Below are positions 9,572-18,220 of a stretch of DNA of 64,000 bases, piece by piece. Every line of letters starts with the position of its first letter. Positions within the stretch are counted from its first letter, which is position 1. A program made the position numbers and the translations under genes. The notes beneath the pieces were generated by a model, which saw only the letters and a program-made list of their open reading frames with translations, had not been told where the DNA came from and searched no databases. The DNA is from CBDCMJ01 sp965224325 (GTDB lineage: Bacteria; Chloroflexota; Dehalococcoidia; Lucifugimonadales; UBA3495). The stretch is taken from NCBI GenBank assembly GCA_965224325.1, contig CBDCYT010000013.1, positions 62,001-126,000 on the forward strand, written 5' to 3'.

Positions 9572-10372
9572 TTACCTCCGCGTGGCGCGGCTCTTCAAGG
9601 CAGCCAGGGCCAGGCCGATGCTGACGACTCCCACGGCCAGGGTGGAGCCGAGGCCTTTGATCAGGGTCATGGGTTCCCAGCCGTTGGAAATCAAGGAACG
9701 CTGGGCGGCAAGCACATACGTCACCGGGTTATAGTCGGCAGCGGCGCCCAGCCAGCCGGTCATTACTTCTCGGGGCACGAACAAAGTGGTCATAAACAAA
9801 AACGGGAAGAACAGCAGAAAGCTGATATTCACCGCGGCGGGATTTCCGGTCTTTAGGGCGATGGCGTAGGGGAATCCGGTGAAAATGAGTCCCCACAGTC
9901 CGCTCAGAAACATAAACATGAGAATGCCGGGAACCCCGGTGACAAAGCCGACACCGGCGATAAACCCCATGATAATCACCGGTATCGTTAGGGCTACAAC
10001 CAATGCGAAGTCGGCGACCATCAGGCCCATCAGCAGCGCCAAACGGTTTACCGGGCTCATAACCAGGCGGTCGAAATAGCCCGTCTGGATATCGGTAACC
10101 ACCGTTATCGCCCGAGAGATTCCAGTGACGGCGAACATGACGGCCACGGGGATCTGAAAGGCCCGATAGTTTAGGCCAGGAATCTCTCCGGCTATGTCGC
10201 TCAAGGCCCCCACGGTCATGATGTACATGAATATGGGGATGATCAACGCGGGGACGGTGGATTCCGGGTCCCGTGGGATCGATCGCAACGCCCGCTCAGC
10301 TACGCTGAGGGTGTCACGGATAAAACCTCCCTTGCGGGCCAGCGTCACCGGACTGGGGGTAGCCAACGCCAT
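9572..10372 (-). CDS. ABC-2 type exporter permease (DrrB-like)
   Basis: A 266-residue protein with six predicted membrane helices and the ABC-2 permease pattern, including a conserved central segment (GLIFTGFPYAIALKTGNPAA) and a late VPREVMTGWLGAAADYNPVTY. It is encoded 60 bp downstream of an ATP-binding subunit of the daunorubicin-resistance type, on the same strand. The pair would form a complete exporter of lipophilic compounds. The native substrate is unknown. Confidence 0.9.
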   Translation of the reverse strand: MALATPSPVTLARKGGFIRDTLSVAERALRSIPRDPESTVPALIIPIFMYIMTVGALSDIAGEIPGLNYRAFQIPVAVMFAVTGISRAITVVTDIQTGYFDRLVMSPVNRLALLMGLMVADFALVVALTIPVIIMGFIAGVGFVTGVPGILMFMFLSGLWGLIFTGFPYAIALKTGNPAAVNISFLLFFPFLFMTTLFVPREVMTGWLGAAADYNPVTYVLAAQRSLISNGWEPMTLIKGLGSTLAVGVVSIGLALAALKSRATRR

Positions 10373-10432
10373 GATCTATATCCTCGCGAATCGCTAAAGG
10401 TCCACCGGACCTGTCGGTACGTTTTTTCGTCT

Positions 10433-11428
10433 TTAGTCCGAGTCGACGCCTTGGGGGGCTGCGCCTTCCTGCAACCGGCCGCCGGTCACGTGCAGGAACA
10501 CGTCGTCCAAGGTCGGCGTGCGCAGCGTCAACTCCTGCACTGCAATTCCGTGCTGGCCCAAAACCAAGGTCACCGTGCTGATCAAAGCCGCTCCGTTGGA
10601 CACGCTGACCGTCACCTCCTGGCCGTGGGATTCTACGCTCTCCACCTGGGCAATGGCTTTCAGCGCTTGCACCCCCGCGTCCACCTCCCCATCCACCCTC
10701 ATGATGATCAAGTCCGAACCCCTAGCTCGCTTCAGGTCTGACGGAGGACCCTGGATAGCCAATTTCCCCCGATCTATGATTCCCACCCGGTGGGCCAAGG
10801 CGTCGGCCTCTTCCAAGTACTGGGTCGTGAGAAAGATGGTGACGCCCAGGTCGCGGTTGATGCTGCGGACCTCTTCCCAGATACGGGAGCGGCTAATAGG
10901 GTCCAAGCCGGTGGTGGGTTCGTCCAAAAAGAGGACTTGCGGATTGTGGATCAAGGCCGCGGCCAAATCCAGGCGGCGTTTCATACCGCCCGAATAGGTG
11001 CCGATCATCCGGCCCATAGCCTCGCCGATGTCCACCAGACCGGAGAGCTCTTCGATGCGCCGGTTTAGTTGCCGGTGTGATAGGCCGTAGAGCTTACCCT
11101 GGAGACGCAGCAGTTCCCGTCCGGTCTGCTTGTTGTCCAGAGCGGCCTCCTGCTGGGCCGCTCCCACGCGCAGGCGCACCTCGTTGGGTTGGCGCACCAC
11201 GTCGTACCCCGCTACTCTAATCTCCCCTGAGGTTGGAGCCAGCAGGGTGATCAGCATGCGAATGACCGTCGTCTTGCCCGCGCCGTTAGGGCCGAGAAAT
11301 CCGTACACCTCACCCCGGCGCACGGCTAAGTCGATGCCGTCGACGGCCCGCACCTGGCCAAATTCTCGGACTAATCCTTTGGTGAAAATCGCGTAATCGT
11401 TGTTGGTCACGTTGGTCTCTTCAGGCAT
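10433..11428 (-). CDS. ABC transporter ATP-binding protein (DrrA/CcmA-like)
   Basis: A 331-residue ATPase. The Walker A motif is GPNGAGKTTV, the signature is TYSGGMKRRLDLAAAL, Walker B is VLFLDEPTTGLDP, and the switch region is TIFLTTQYLEEADALA. The C-terminal extension of about 80 residues, ending in RTPTLDDVFLHVTGG, is typical of the daunorubicin-resistance ATPase family. The permease partner follows directly. The start codon lies inside a 35 bp tandem duplication that places a second, out-of-frame ATG upstream. Confidence 0.92.
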   Translation of the reverse strand: MPEETNVTNNDYAIFTKGLVREFGQVRAVDGIDLAVRRGEVYGFLGPNGAGKTTVIRMLITLLAPTSGEIRVAGYDVVRQPNEVRLRVGAAQQEAALDNKQTGRELLRLQGKLYGLSHRQLNRRIEELSGLVDIGEAMGRMIGTYSGGMKRRLDLAAALIHNPQVLFLDEPTTGLDPISRSRIWEEVRSINRDLGVTIFLTTQYLEEADALAHRVGIIDRGKLAIQGPPSDLKRARGSDLIIMRVDGEVDAGVQALKAIAQVESVESHGQEVTVSVSNGAALISTVTLVLGQHGIAVQELTLRTPTLDDVFLHVTGGRLQEGAAPQGVDSD

Positions 11429-11471
11429 AGAAAGCTGTTGGTCACGTTCGTGTCTTCAGGCATAGAAAAAT
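11402..11471. repeat. 35 bp direct tandem duplication over the DrrA-like start codon
   Basis: Two nearly identical 35 bp units (11402-11436 and 11437-11471) each contain the start context and first codons (Met-Pro-Glu...Asn-Val-Thr-Asn). Because 35 is not a multiple of three, the upstream ATG is out of frame with the ATPase and would be read as a short decoy frame. Confidence 0.8.
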
Positions 11472-12016
11472 CATAGAAAATAACCCTGTGCCGCTGCGCT
11501 GGGGCCAACGCAGTCCTGGGCCTCCGACGCAGAACGCCCTGCGTCTTCTGCTGGAAAACGTCCAAGGGAGGATGGATCTTGGCGTGCGGCGGCCGCTGAC
11601 GTCGTCCGGAGCACCTTTGAATCTTATACGGGAACGGCGGCTAACGAAAGAGTGTGAATTCAGTAGCCTCCGGCTCCAAAGAGACCCTGTGCATCACCTT
11701 GATGGACCCGTCCGAGGCAAGGAGGAGGGTCGCAGGTCGGTTGCCCCATGATTGTGACGGGGTCGGGAGAATTGGCTCGCAGCCTATCCTCCCGGCCAAC
11801 TGGCTCATGAACGCTTCCCTAAAGTGCAGAGAATCCATTCTACCCAGGTCTACCTTAAGCCAAATATGTGACAGCTTTGTGAGTTTGGCGATAATAGAAT
11901 GGTAATAGAACGGACGCCCCGTTGCCGTAACGGCGCCAAGGGGCAGATTTTCCCTTGTGCCAAGACTACCGGCAGACCCCCTTGCTCGCGATCAGGGTGT
12001 ATAGTAACTTGACGTC
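11472..12016. other. Intergenic stretch with one weak small frame
   Basis: No firm gene. On the - strand 11641-11838 could encode 65 residues ending in ATLLLASDGSIKVMHRVSL, with acceptable but unrecognised composition. It may be a gene remnant. A TATAGT hexamer just upstream of the peroxiredoxin gene (about 12000) could be its -10 box. No good -35 was seen. Confidence 0.3.
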
Positions 12017-12883
12017 ATGTTAAGAATTCTGTGGGCAGCATTGATGGTTCTTACCCTAGCAGTCGCGTGCGGCGGGGCGACCGACGCCGTCCCAACCACA
12101 CCCTCCCCCGCCCCGCCCGTAGGCATTGAGTCGCCCACGGCTATGCCGTCCCCAGCGCCTACTCCGGTTGAAGTCCCAACCGCGCAACCCACGGCTGTAC
12201 CGTCCCCAGCGCCTACTCCGGCTGAAGTCCCAACCGCGCAACCCACGGCTACCCCGGCTCAAGTCCCAACCGCGCAACCCACGGCTACCCCGGCTCAAGT
12301 CCCAACTGCGCAACCCACGGCTGTACCGTCCCCAGCGCCTACTCCGGCTGAAGTCCCAACCGCGCAACCCACGGCTACCCCGCCCGGCGGCTCTGATTCG
12401 GTTGGAGCAAAGCCCATGACCGGCGTCAACGTCGGCGACCTGGCGCCAGCATTTATGCTCGCCGCAGCCTCGGGGGCGGACGTATCCATGGAGTCCTACC
12501 GAGGGAACAAGAACCTGGTGGTGGCGTTCTATCGGGCGTTCTGGTGAGTGTTCTGCCGGGAACAGCTGGTCCAGCTGACAACGGTGTACGATAGAATCAC
12601 AGAGCTTGACGCCGAAGTGTTGGCCATCAGCGTTGACGACCTTAGCGGCGCAAGCGACGTCGTAGAGACGTTGGGCGTCCCCTTCCCGGTCTTATACGAC
12701 CCTTCAAAGGAAGTGCCGCAGACGTACATGGTGTACGACCTCTTGAAAGATGGGCTGGCAACACCTTCAACATTCATTGTAGACCGGGAGGGCGTCATCA
12801 GGTGGAAGTACGTCGGCAGGTTAAAAGGGGACCGGCCCAACACCTCTGAGATTCTAGCTGAGCTGGCCCGAGTTCAGGGGTAA
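12017..12883 (+). CDS. Selenocysteine-containing lipoprotein peroxiredoxin (AhpC/TSA family, UxxC)
   Basis: One 288-codon gene interrupted by an in-frame TGA (12545-12547) at codon 177. Residues 1-18 are a lipoprotein signal peptide with lipobox LAVAC. Residues 25-125 are a Pro/Thr/Ala-rich linker of tandem repeats. From about residue 135 a thioredoxin-fold peroxiredoxin begins (NVGDLAPAFML) and reaches VVAFYRAFW-U-VFCREQL. In relatives this motif reads W-C-x-x-C, so the TGA sits on the peroxidatic Cys and Cys180 is kept. After the TGA the frame continues without a break to ATPSTFIVDREGVIRWKYVG, the family's cis-Pro and C-terminal strands. A hairpin suited to a bacterial SECIS follows the TGA. 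The protein would reduce peroxides at the outer face of the membrane. A nonsense mutation is the alternative. Confidence 0.88.
12134..12382 (+). repeat. In-frame tandem repeats encoding a Pro/Thr/Ala linker
   Basis: Units of about 24-54 bp encode P-S-P-A-P-T-P-A-E-V-P-T-A-Q-P-T-A and shorter forms. The near identity at DNA level points to recent expansion by slippage or recombination. The segment would act as a flexible spacer between the lipid anchor and the peroxiredoxin domain. Confidence 0.9.
12545..12577 (+). promoter_or_regulatory. Candidate bacterial SECIS element of the peroxiredoxin gene
   Basis: The TGA at 12545-12547 is followed by a perfect hairpin CAGCTG-GTC-CAGCTG (12563-12577). 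The first loop base is G at 22 nt after the TGA. Bacterial SECIS elements are known to lie inside the coding region just after the UGA, with a short upper stem and a G among the first two loop bases at about 16-37 nt. The fit is inferred by eye and no folding calculation was done. Confidence 0.75.
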
Positions 12884-13131
12884 ACGTCCGCGTCTTGCCC
12901 GGGGCGCCCATCCCGGCTCGCGGCGCCGGATATTGCTAGCTCCCCACGCCGTTTCGCCGCGAAATGAAACCACGATGCCAGCGCTTTGCCAGCGCTTTGG
13001 CAAAGTCCACCACAGCGGTAGGCCCTCCACGCCTTTGTACGGGCGGCGGGCCACGATCCGCCGCCCCAGACTTGCCCGGTGATGCTTTAACGAGCCGCGC
13101 GGCGCCCATCCCGCCGGCTGCATGGGGTGAC

Positions 13132-15348
13132 CTAACGGCTATATCCGGAAGGTGGGGTGGGTGTTGGGAGCTGCGCTTTAACGCCATCGCTAATGTGTTT
13201 CAGCAAGAACCGGAAGTCATTGTAGGCGGGCAGGCTGCCCAGGTCATCGTTCAGTGGCCGCAGCAGGTCCAACAGATAGACTAGGTCGCTCCGGGCTTCC
13301 GGCAGGTAACTGCTGCGCCCGTCAGACAGGCCGCTGTACCGGTCGGACGCGAGCGCAACGATGGCGCCGAATTGCAGCCAGGGATCGGCGTGGCGCTCGA
13401 AAGTAGCGCCCATTGAACCTGATACGTCGCTACTTTGCCTGCGTGACTCGCCGGTGTTGGGCTCGACCCACCTCAACTCCACGCCCGCCACTCGCTGACG
13501 CCCAATCCTCCTCCCATTTTCTCGCAACTCCAGCTCGTAGAAGACAGTGGTAGCCGCGCCCGAGGGCAGTTCGGCGAATTCTTTTCGGTCTTGGGTGAAC
13601 GCCGCATCGGGCGCCACCCGGTTCTCGTATCCGATGATGCGCCACGACTTGACGGCACGGGGGTCCCACGTCACCTGGGCGCGGGTCTGGTCGGCGACGG
13701 GCGTCGATAGGGCCAGCCAGTTTTCCCGGCTGAACGTAGTGCGCGCCTGATCGACGTCGCTGAGATAGCGATACCAACCGTTGCCGTGCTGGGCCAACTG
13801 CTCCAGCAGGTAGTCATTGTAGTTGCTAATGCCGACGCCGATGGAAATGATCCGGAGCGGGTTCCGGCTGTCCCGGTCATAGGCCGACTCCAGGATACCG
13901 AAGGGGTTGGTGGAGTCGACGTTGGCCACGCCATCCGACATCAGGATGACGTAGTTGTAGGAGCCGGGCCGTTCACGGCGGGCCTGGTCCGCCAGTTGGA
14001 CCCCCAGGTCCAGGCCGGCCTGGACATTGGTGGAGTTGTGGGGGGCCAGACTAGATATCGATCTCCCGACTGACGATTCGTCCGGGTGACTATGTCCGAC
14101 CGTAAGGTCGCCGATGACCAAATCGGTGAAGTGGACGATAGCGATACTGTCCCGGGGACTCAGACTTCTTCGGATGCTTTCCGCGGCTTCCCGGGCAATG
14201 GCCACCCGGTTGCCGTCGGCCATGGACCCTGAAGCGTCCAGCACCAACGTGACGTTCAGCGGAGTGTTGTCCGGCGCCTCAGGCGCTTGAAAAGAGATCC
14301 GGGCCAGGTGTAACCGGTTGTCCAGCGGGTGCCGGGTAATGTCTGATGATATCGCGAACTCCCGATCATCGTTCGGCGGGGCGTAGCCGTAATCGAAGGC
14401 GTTAACCCATTCCTCGGCCCTTACCGACTCCGGGTCCACTTGATAGCCTTTGAGGGCCCAGTTGAGGGCCAGCTGGTATGAAGTACGGTCGGTGTCCAGG
14501 CTGAAGGTCGACAAAGGGTCTTCAGCGGTAGCCACAAAAGGCAGCCTGCCGTAGTTTTTGAACTCAGTGTCCGGTGGACTATCAGCCGGAGGGACCTCGT
14601 CTATCGAGATTCTACCCCATGGCTGGCTGGCTTGCGGCCCGGGGATGCCCGTCGGCCCGGGCATGCTCGTCGGCCCGGGCATGCCCTGCGAATACTCTGC
14701 TGCGAAATCCCCATCGGGCGCAATGGTGGGCCCCATGCGCTCAATGCGGAGCGCCAATTCCGCCGCCGGCGCGGGCGTAGGTCCCAGCCTCATGTCGGGG
14801 GCCGCAGATTCTGCGTCTACCCGCGCGGGCATAGGTTCCGGCATCATCCAATCACTCTGCGCTATTGGAGCTGCTGACGCCTCGGCAGTTCCACCCGGCG
14901 AATTCGAATCGCCCGGCGCAATGACCTCTGCCTGCGCCTCGGCAGCTCCGTCCTCCGACATCGCCGCTCCCGCCACGACCTCTGCACCCGCCATAGTCGT
15001 TGGAGCGATCTCAAACAACGCAACGGCTTCTCTCCCTGGGTTCGAAACCAATCCCTCTGGGGACTTTTCCCCGCTGAAGCCGCCGGTGGCTGCCCAGACG
15101 GACGCGGTGACGATCAGGGCCACCGCAGCCACCCCCGCGGTTGCGAACGCCGGGCTCCACAAGTTACCGTTCTTGGGGAATATCCTGTCCCCAATTGCGG
15201 AAAAGCGGGATGGGTTCGACTGCTCTCCCAACCGGTTTTCCAACCGTTGCCACAGGTCGTTGGGAGCGCGAAGGTCGGCCCGTTCGGAGGCGAAGTATTC
15301 TTGAAGGACCCTTTCGATTTCTTCGTCCTGGGGATCATAGTTTGCCAT
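13132..15348 (-). CDS. Membrane-anchored von Willebrand factor A protein, YfbK-like, with N-terminal sigma-factor-partner region
   Basis: A 738-residue protein. Residues 1-50 are charged and lie where anti-sigma domains sit in ECF operons. One membrane helix follows (about 72-92, ATAGVAAVALIVTASVWA). A long Ala/Pro linker comes next with a short collagen-like MPGPTSMPGPTGIPGP run. The YfbK-type N-terminal region (LSTFSLDTDRTSYQLALNWA) leads into a VWA domain with the MIDAS motif DASGSM and a DUF3520-type C-terminus. The start lies 6 bp after the sigma gene's stop, so the two are co-translated. The N-terminus may hold the sigma factor at the membrane, with the VWA domain outside sensing metal or ligand. 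That role is inferred. Confidence 0.88.
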   Translation of the reverse strand: MANYDPQDEEIERVLQEYFASERADLRAPNDLWQRLENRLGEQSNPSRFSAIGDRIFPKNGNLWSPAFATAGVAAVALIVTASVWAATGGFSGEKSPEGLVSNPGREAVALFEIAPTTMAGAEVVAGAAMSEDGAAEAQAEVIAPGDSNSPGGTAEASAAPIAQSDWMMPEPMPARVDAESAAPDMRLGPTPAPAAELALRIERMGPTIAPDGDFAAEYSQGMPGPTSMPGPTGIPGPQASQPWGRISIDEVPPADSPPDTEFKNYGRLPFVATAEDPLSTFSLDTDRTSYQLALNWALKGYQVDPESVRAEEWVNAFDYGYAPPNDDREFAISSDITRHPLDNRLHLARISFQAPEAPDNTPLNVTLVLDASGSMADGNRVAIAREAAESIRRSLSPRDSIAIVHFTDLVIGDLTVGHSHPDESSVGRSISSLAPHNSTNVQAGLDLGVQLADQARRERPGSYNYVILMSDGVANVDSTNPFGILESAYDRDSRNPLRIISIGVGISNYNDYLLEQLAQHGNGWYRYLSDVDQARTTFSRENWLALSTPVADQTRAQVTWDPRAVKSWRIIGYENRVAPDAAFTQDRKEFAELPSGAATTVFYELELRENGRRIGRQRVAGVELRWVEPNTGESRRQSSDVSGSMGATFERHADPWLQFGAIVALASDRYSGLSDGRSSYLPEARSDLVYLLDLLRPLNDDLGSLPAYNDFRFLLKHISDGVKAQLPTPTPPSGYSR

Positions 15349-15354
15349 AATCGA

Positions 15355-15894
15355 TCACCTGCCTACTCCCATGCTCTCCAATTGCGTCCGTAGATGTCCC
15401 AGTGCCCGGTGCAACCTCGATTTGACCGTGCCCTCCGGCGCTTTAATGGACCGTGCCACCTCAGGCACGCTCAGGTCGGCAAAGTAACGCAATACCAAGA
15501 CCTGACGGTGTTCCGGACTGAGTTCAGCTAAAGCCCGCTGGACGGTCTGACGGTCTTCCGTGGCCCCCGCCATGTCCTCAAGGTCCACCGCGTCCGCATC
15601 CATCGCCGATTCATCAAGGGGCGCAGTAGGGACCGCCCCCCGCCTTCGCTGGGTCAATACGCTGTTCACCAGAATGCGCACGAGCCAGGGCTTGGGGGGC
15701 CGTCCCCGCTGGAACCCCCTGATCCCTTTCCAGGCCAACAAGAACGCTTCTTGGACCTGCTCCTCGGCCAAGGCCCGGTTGCGGGTCATTAGGTAAGCGG
15801 CGCCGTATAGAACGTCCTTGTACTGCTCCACCAAATAATGGAAAGCGTCGCGGTCGCCGCGCTGGCATTGAAGGAGAGCTTCGTCTTCGGTCAC
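15355..15894 (-). CDS. ECF-type RNA polymerase sigma factor (sigma-70 family, SigE-like)
   Basis: A 179-residue protein, normal for ECF sigma factors. Region 2 (about 10-75) contains AFHYLVEQYKDVLYGAAYLM and EEQVQEAFLLAWKGI, which bind core polymerase and the -10 element. Region 4 (about 120-172) contains LSPEHRQVLVLRYFADLS and the helix-turn-helix APEGTVKSRLHRALGHLR. It is the first gene of an operon with the VWA membrane protein, and such operons are usually autoregulated. No recognisable ECF promoter was assigned. Confidence 0.95.
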   Translation of the reverse strand: MTEDEALLQCQRGDRDAFHYLVEQYKDVLYGAAYLMTRNRALAEEQVQEAFLLAWKGIRGFQRGRPPKPWLVRILVNSVLTQRRRGAVPTAPLDESAMDADAVDLEDMAGATEDRQTVQRALAELSPEHRQVLVLRYFADLSVPEVARSIKAPEGTVKSRLHRALGHLRTQLESMGVGR

Positions 15895-16092
15895 TGGCTG
15901 CTCCCTGGGCCCACGTTATCGAAGTGCATCTACAAGGATAATATGCGAAGGTGGCCGAAATGGTTCCATCAGATTTCAACAAGATTGCCGGGGTTGTGAG
16001 ATGTCTCCAGATTAAACGATTAATCCGCCGGCATCGAAATCGGCTATAATTCAGCGGCAACGTGTCGCGGCGACGGTTTCATCGCCGTTTGA

Positions 16093-16161
16093 CCGCCGCG
16101 GCGGCCACAAAGCGGGCCGCCGCCAACCTGCGGCTTGTAAACCAATCATTGCGGCCGCAAT
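16093..16161. promoter_or_regulatory. Palindrome-rich leader upstream of the monooxygenase gene
   Basis: A perfect 9 bp stem GCGGCGGCC/GGCCGCCGC (16098-16123) and a perfect 14 bp palindrome ATTGCGGCCGCAAT (16148-16161) lie within 100 bp of the monooxygenase start. The palindrome has the size and position of an operator for a dimeric repressor. The hairpin could also shape the 5' leader. Both are sequence-level observations only. Confidence 0.45.
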
Positions 16162-16188
16162 AGCCCGGAGACCTAAAGAGGGGACGAT

Positions 16189-17826
16189 ATGGGAGATTCT
16201 TTACAGCAAACATCGGCAACCGGCGTCCGCCCGGCCGAGGAAATCGAGGAGTTCGACGCAATCATCATAGGCGCCGGAGTTACGGGACTGTACCAATTGT
16301 ACCGTCTGCATGAGCGCGGATTTTCGGTGCGAGTCTTCGAGGATGGCAGCGGCGTGGGCGGCACTTGGTACTGGAATCGTTACCCAGGGGCCCGCTTCGA
16401 TTCCGAGAGTTACACTTATGGATATTCTTTCTCACAGGAACTCTTGCAGGAATGGGACTGGAAAGAGCACTTTTCCGGCCAGGTGGAAAACGAGCGCTAC
16501 CTCAATTACGTAGCGGACAAGTTTGACCTGAAGCGGCATATCCAGTTCAACTCGCGCGTCTCCTCAGCGGTCTTTGAAACTGAGGACGACTGTTGGCTGG
16601 TCCAAACCGAAGACGGCCACCAGGCGCGGGGCCGCTTCTTGGTCTCGGCCGTGGGTATTCTATCGGCGCATTACATCCCCGAATTCGAAGGGTTAGAAAG
16701 CTTCAAGGGCGCTTGGTGCCATACGGGCCGATGGCCGAAGGAAGGCATGGACTTGGCAGACAAGCAGGTGGGGGTCGTGGGCACCGGGGCCACCGCTGTC
16801 CAGCTGATACCGGAGATTGCCAAAGAAGTCGCTCACTTGACAGTCTTTCAACGCACGCCGAATTACTGCGCTCCACTGCGTAATTCCGAGATCGCCCCGG
16901 AGACTCAGCGCCGGATCAAGGCAAGCTATTCCGAAATCTTCCAAATGTGCCGGGAAACCCCGAGCGCGTTTATGCACCAGGTCGATCCGCGGTCGGCGCT
17001 GGAAGTCTCACCGGAGGAGCGGCTAGCGCAATACGAAGGGCTGTGGGCCGAGCCGGGTTTCAAGAAATGGCTAAGCAATTTCCACGACATCTTTACCAAC
17101 GAAGAGGCAAACGAGACCTACGCCGAATTCGTACGCAACAAAATCATCGACCGGGTCCATGACCCAGTGGTGGCCCAGAAGCTGGCGCCCACTGACCATC
17201 CCTTCGGCTCCAAGCGCATTCCCCTGGAGACCGGATACTATGAAGCCTACAACCGGGAGAATGTCTCACTGGTCGACGTGCGCGAGGCGCCCATCGAACG
17301 CATAACTCCCGAAGGCATCAAGACCAGTGACGGCGCTGAGCACCACCTGGACGTCATCATCTTCGCCACCGGATATGACGCCATAACCGGAGCGTTGACC
17401 CGGATCGACGTTCGCGGAGAAGGCGGGCAGAGCATCAAGGACGCGTGGGCTGATGGTCCCCGCACGTTCTTAGGCGTGCAGACCTCCGGTTTCCCAAACC
17501 TGTTCACCTTGAACTCAGCGGCCACCTGCAACTTCCCCAGATGCGCCGAGGCGATTGTAGAATGGACCACCGATTGTATTGGCCATATGCGCGATGGCGG
17601 CCATACGCGCATTGAGACCACTCCCCAAGCGGAGGAGGCCTGGACTCAGCACGCCGCCGAATTGGCCGCCGGTTCGATCCGCATGAAGGCCGACTCCTGG
17701 TTTGTGGGGGCGAACATTCCCGGCAAGGCGCGCGTCCTCCTGCTCTATCCGGATAGTGCGCCATCGTATCGGGCAAAATGCGCCGAGGTGGCGGCCAACG
17801 GGTACGAGGGCTTTCTACTCCGTTAG
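16189..17826 (+). CDS. Flavin-containing monooxygenase of the Baeyer-Villiger (cyclohexanone monooxygenase) type
   Basis: A 545-residue protein. The first FAD Rossmann motif is IIIGAGVTGLYQLYRL, followed by GVGGTWYWNRYPGARFDSES. The Baeyer-Villiger fingerprint FKGAWCHTGRWP fits F-x-G-x-x-x-H-x-x-x-W-P. The NADPH Rossmann motif is VGVVGTGATAVQL. The late ATG-type motif is IIFATGYDA. Such enzymes insert oxygen next to a ketone to give an ester or lactone, using NADPH and O2. The substrate is unknown. The gene stands alone, with AAGAGGGGACGAT before the ATG. Confidence 0.93.
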   Translation: MGDSLQQTSATGVRPAEEIEEFDAIIIGAGVTGLYQLYRLHERGFSVRVFEDGSGVGGTWYWNRYPGARFDSESYTYGYSFSQELLQEWDWKEHFSGQVENERYLNYVADKFDLKRHIQFNSRVSSAVFETEDDCWLVQTEDGHQARGRFLVSAVGILSAHYIPEFEGLESFKGAWCHTGRWPKEGMDLADKQVGVVGTGATAVQLIPEIAKEVAHLTVFQRTPNYCAPLRNSEIAPETQRRIKASYSEIFQMCRETPSAFMHQVDPRSALEVSPEERLAQYEGLWAEPGFKKWLSNFHDIFTNEEANETYAEFVRNKIIDRVHDPVVAQKLAPTDHPFGSKRIPLETGYYEAYNRENVSLVDVREAPIERITPEGIKTSDGAEHHLDVIIFATGYDAITGALTRIDVRGEGGQSIKDAWADGPRTFLGVQTSGFPNLFTLNSAATCNFPRCAEAIVEWTTDCIGHMRDGGHTRIETTPQAEEAWTQHAAELAAGSIRMKADSWFVGANIPGKARVLLLYPDSAPSYRAKCAEVAANGYEGFLLR

Positions 17827-17898
17827 ACTCGCCTCCGTTAGACTCGCCGTACCTTTCGCTTCGCCCGTTGACCGGGGGCAAAGTCGAAGATGCCGGTC

Positions 17899-17945
17899 AG
17901 AGAGGCCCCGGCTCATCCGACGCTGGAGCCTCTCTGGGCTGCTAC
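17899..17945 (+). terminator. Hairpin downstream of the monooxygenase gene
   Basis: AGAGAGGC (17899-17906) pairs perfectly with GCCTCTCT (17938-17945), with further inner pairing GCTC/GAGC. No U-run follows, so it is only a possible terminator. The surrounding gene-free stretch 17827-18220 also starts with a 15 bp tandem repeat (CGTTAGACTCGCCTC, begun at the gene's stop codon) and shows nothing else. Confidence 0.4.
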
Positions 17946-18220
17946 CGGGCATGATTTGCCGCGGCTGTTGGCAGGCCCCGAGGACTGAGGCGAGTACACG
18001 CTATCAAAGCGGTCTTGGCGGTATTGACACCTATTATCAGGACCTGTTGAATCACCCGGACGTGAATACCGTTTAAGTCCATGCTAAAGTCATGGATGGG
18101 CCTAACGGAGTCAAGCAGTCGCCCCGTGACGTTGACCGGCTCACCCGCTTCCCCCGCCCAGGTTGCGGCGGTTGGTCCGGTTAACGCCGCCAACCGTTCG
18201 TCCATGGCTATGGAGGCAGT

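Noticed and set aside
12134..12382. Tandem repeats as a CRISPR array
   Set aside because: Repeats are directly adjacent with no unique spacers and encode an in-frame Pro/Thr linker.
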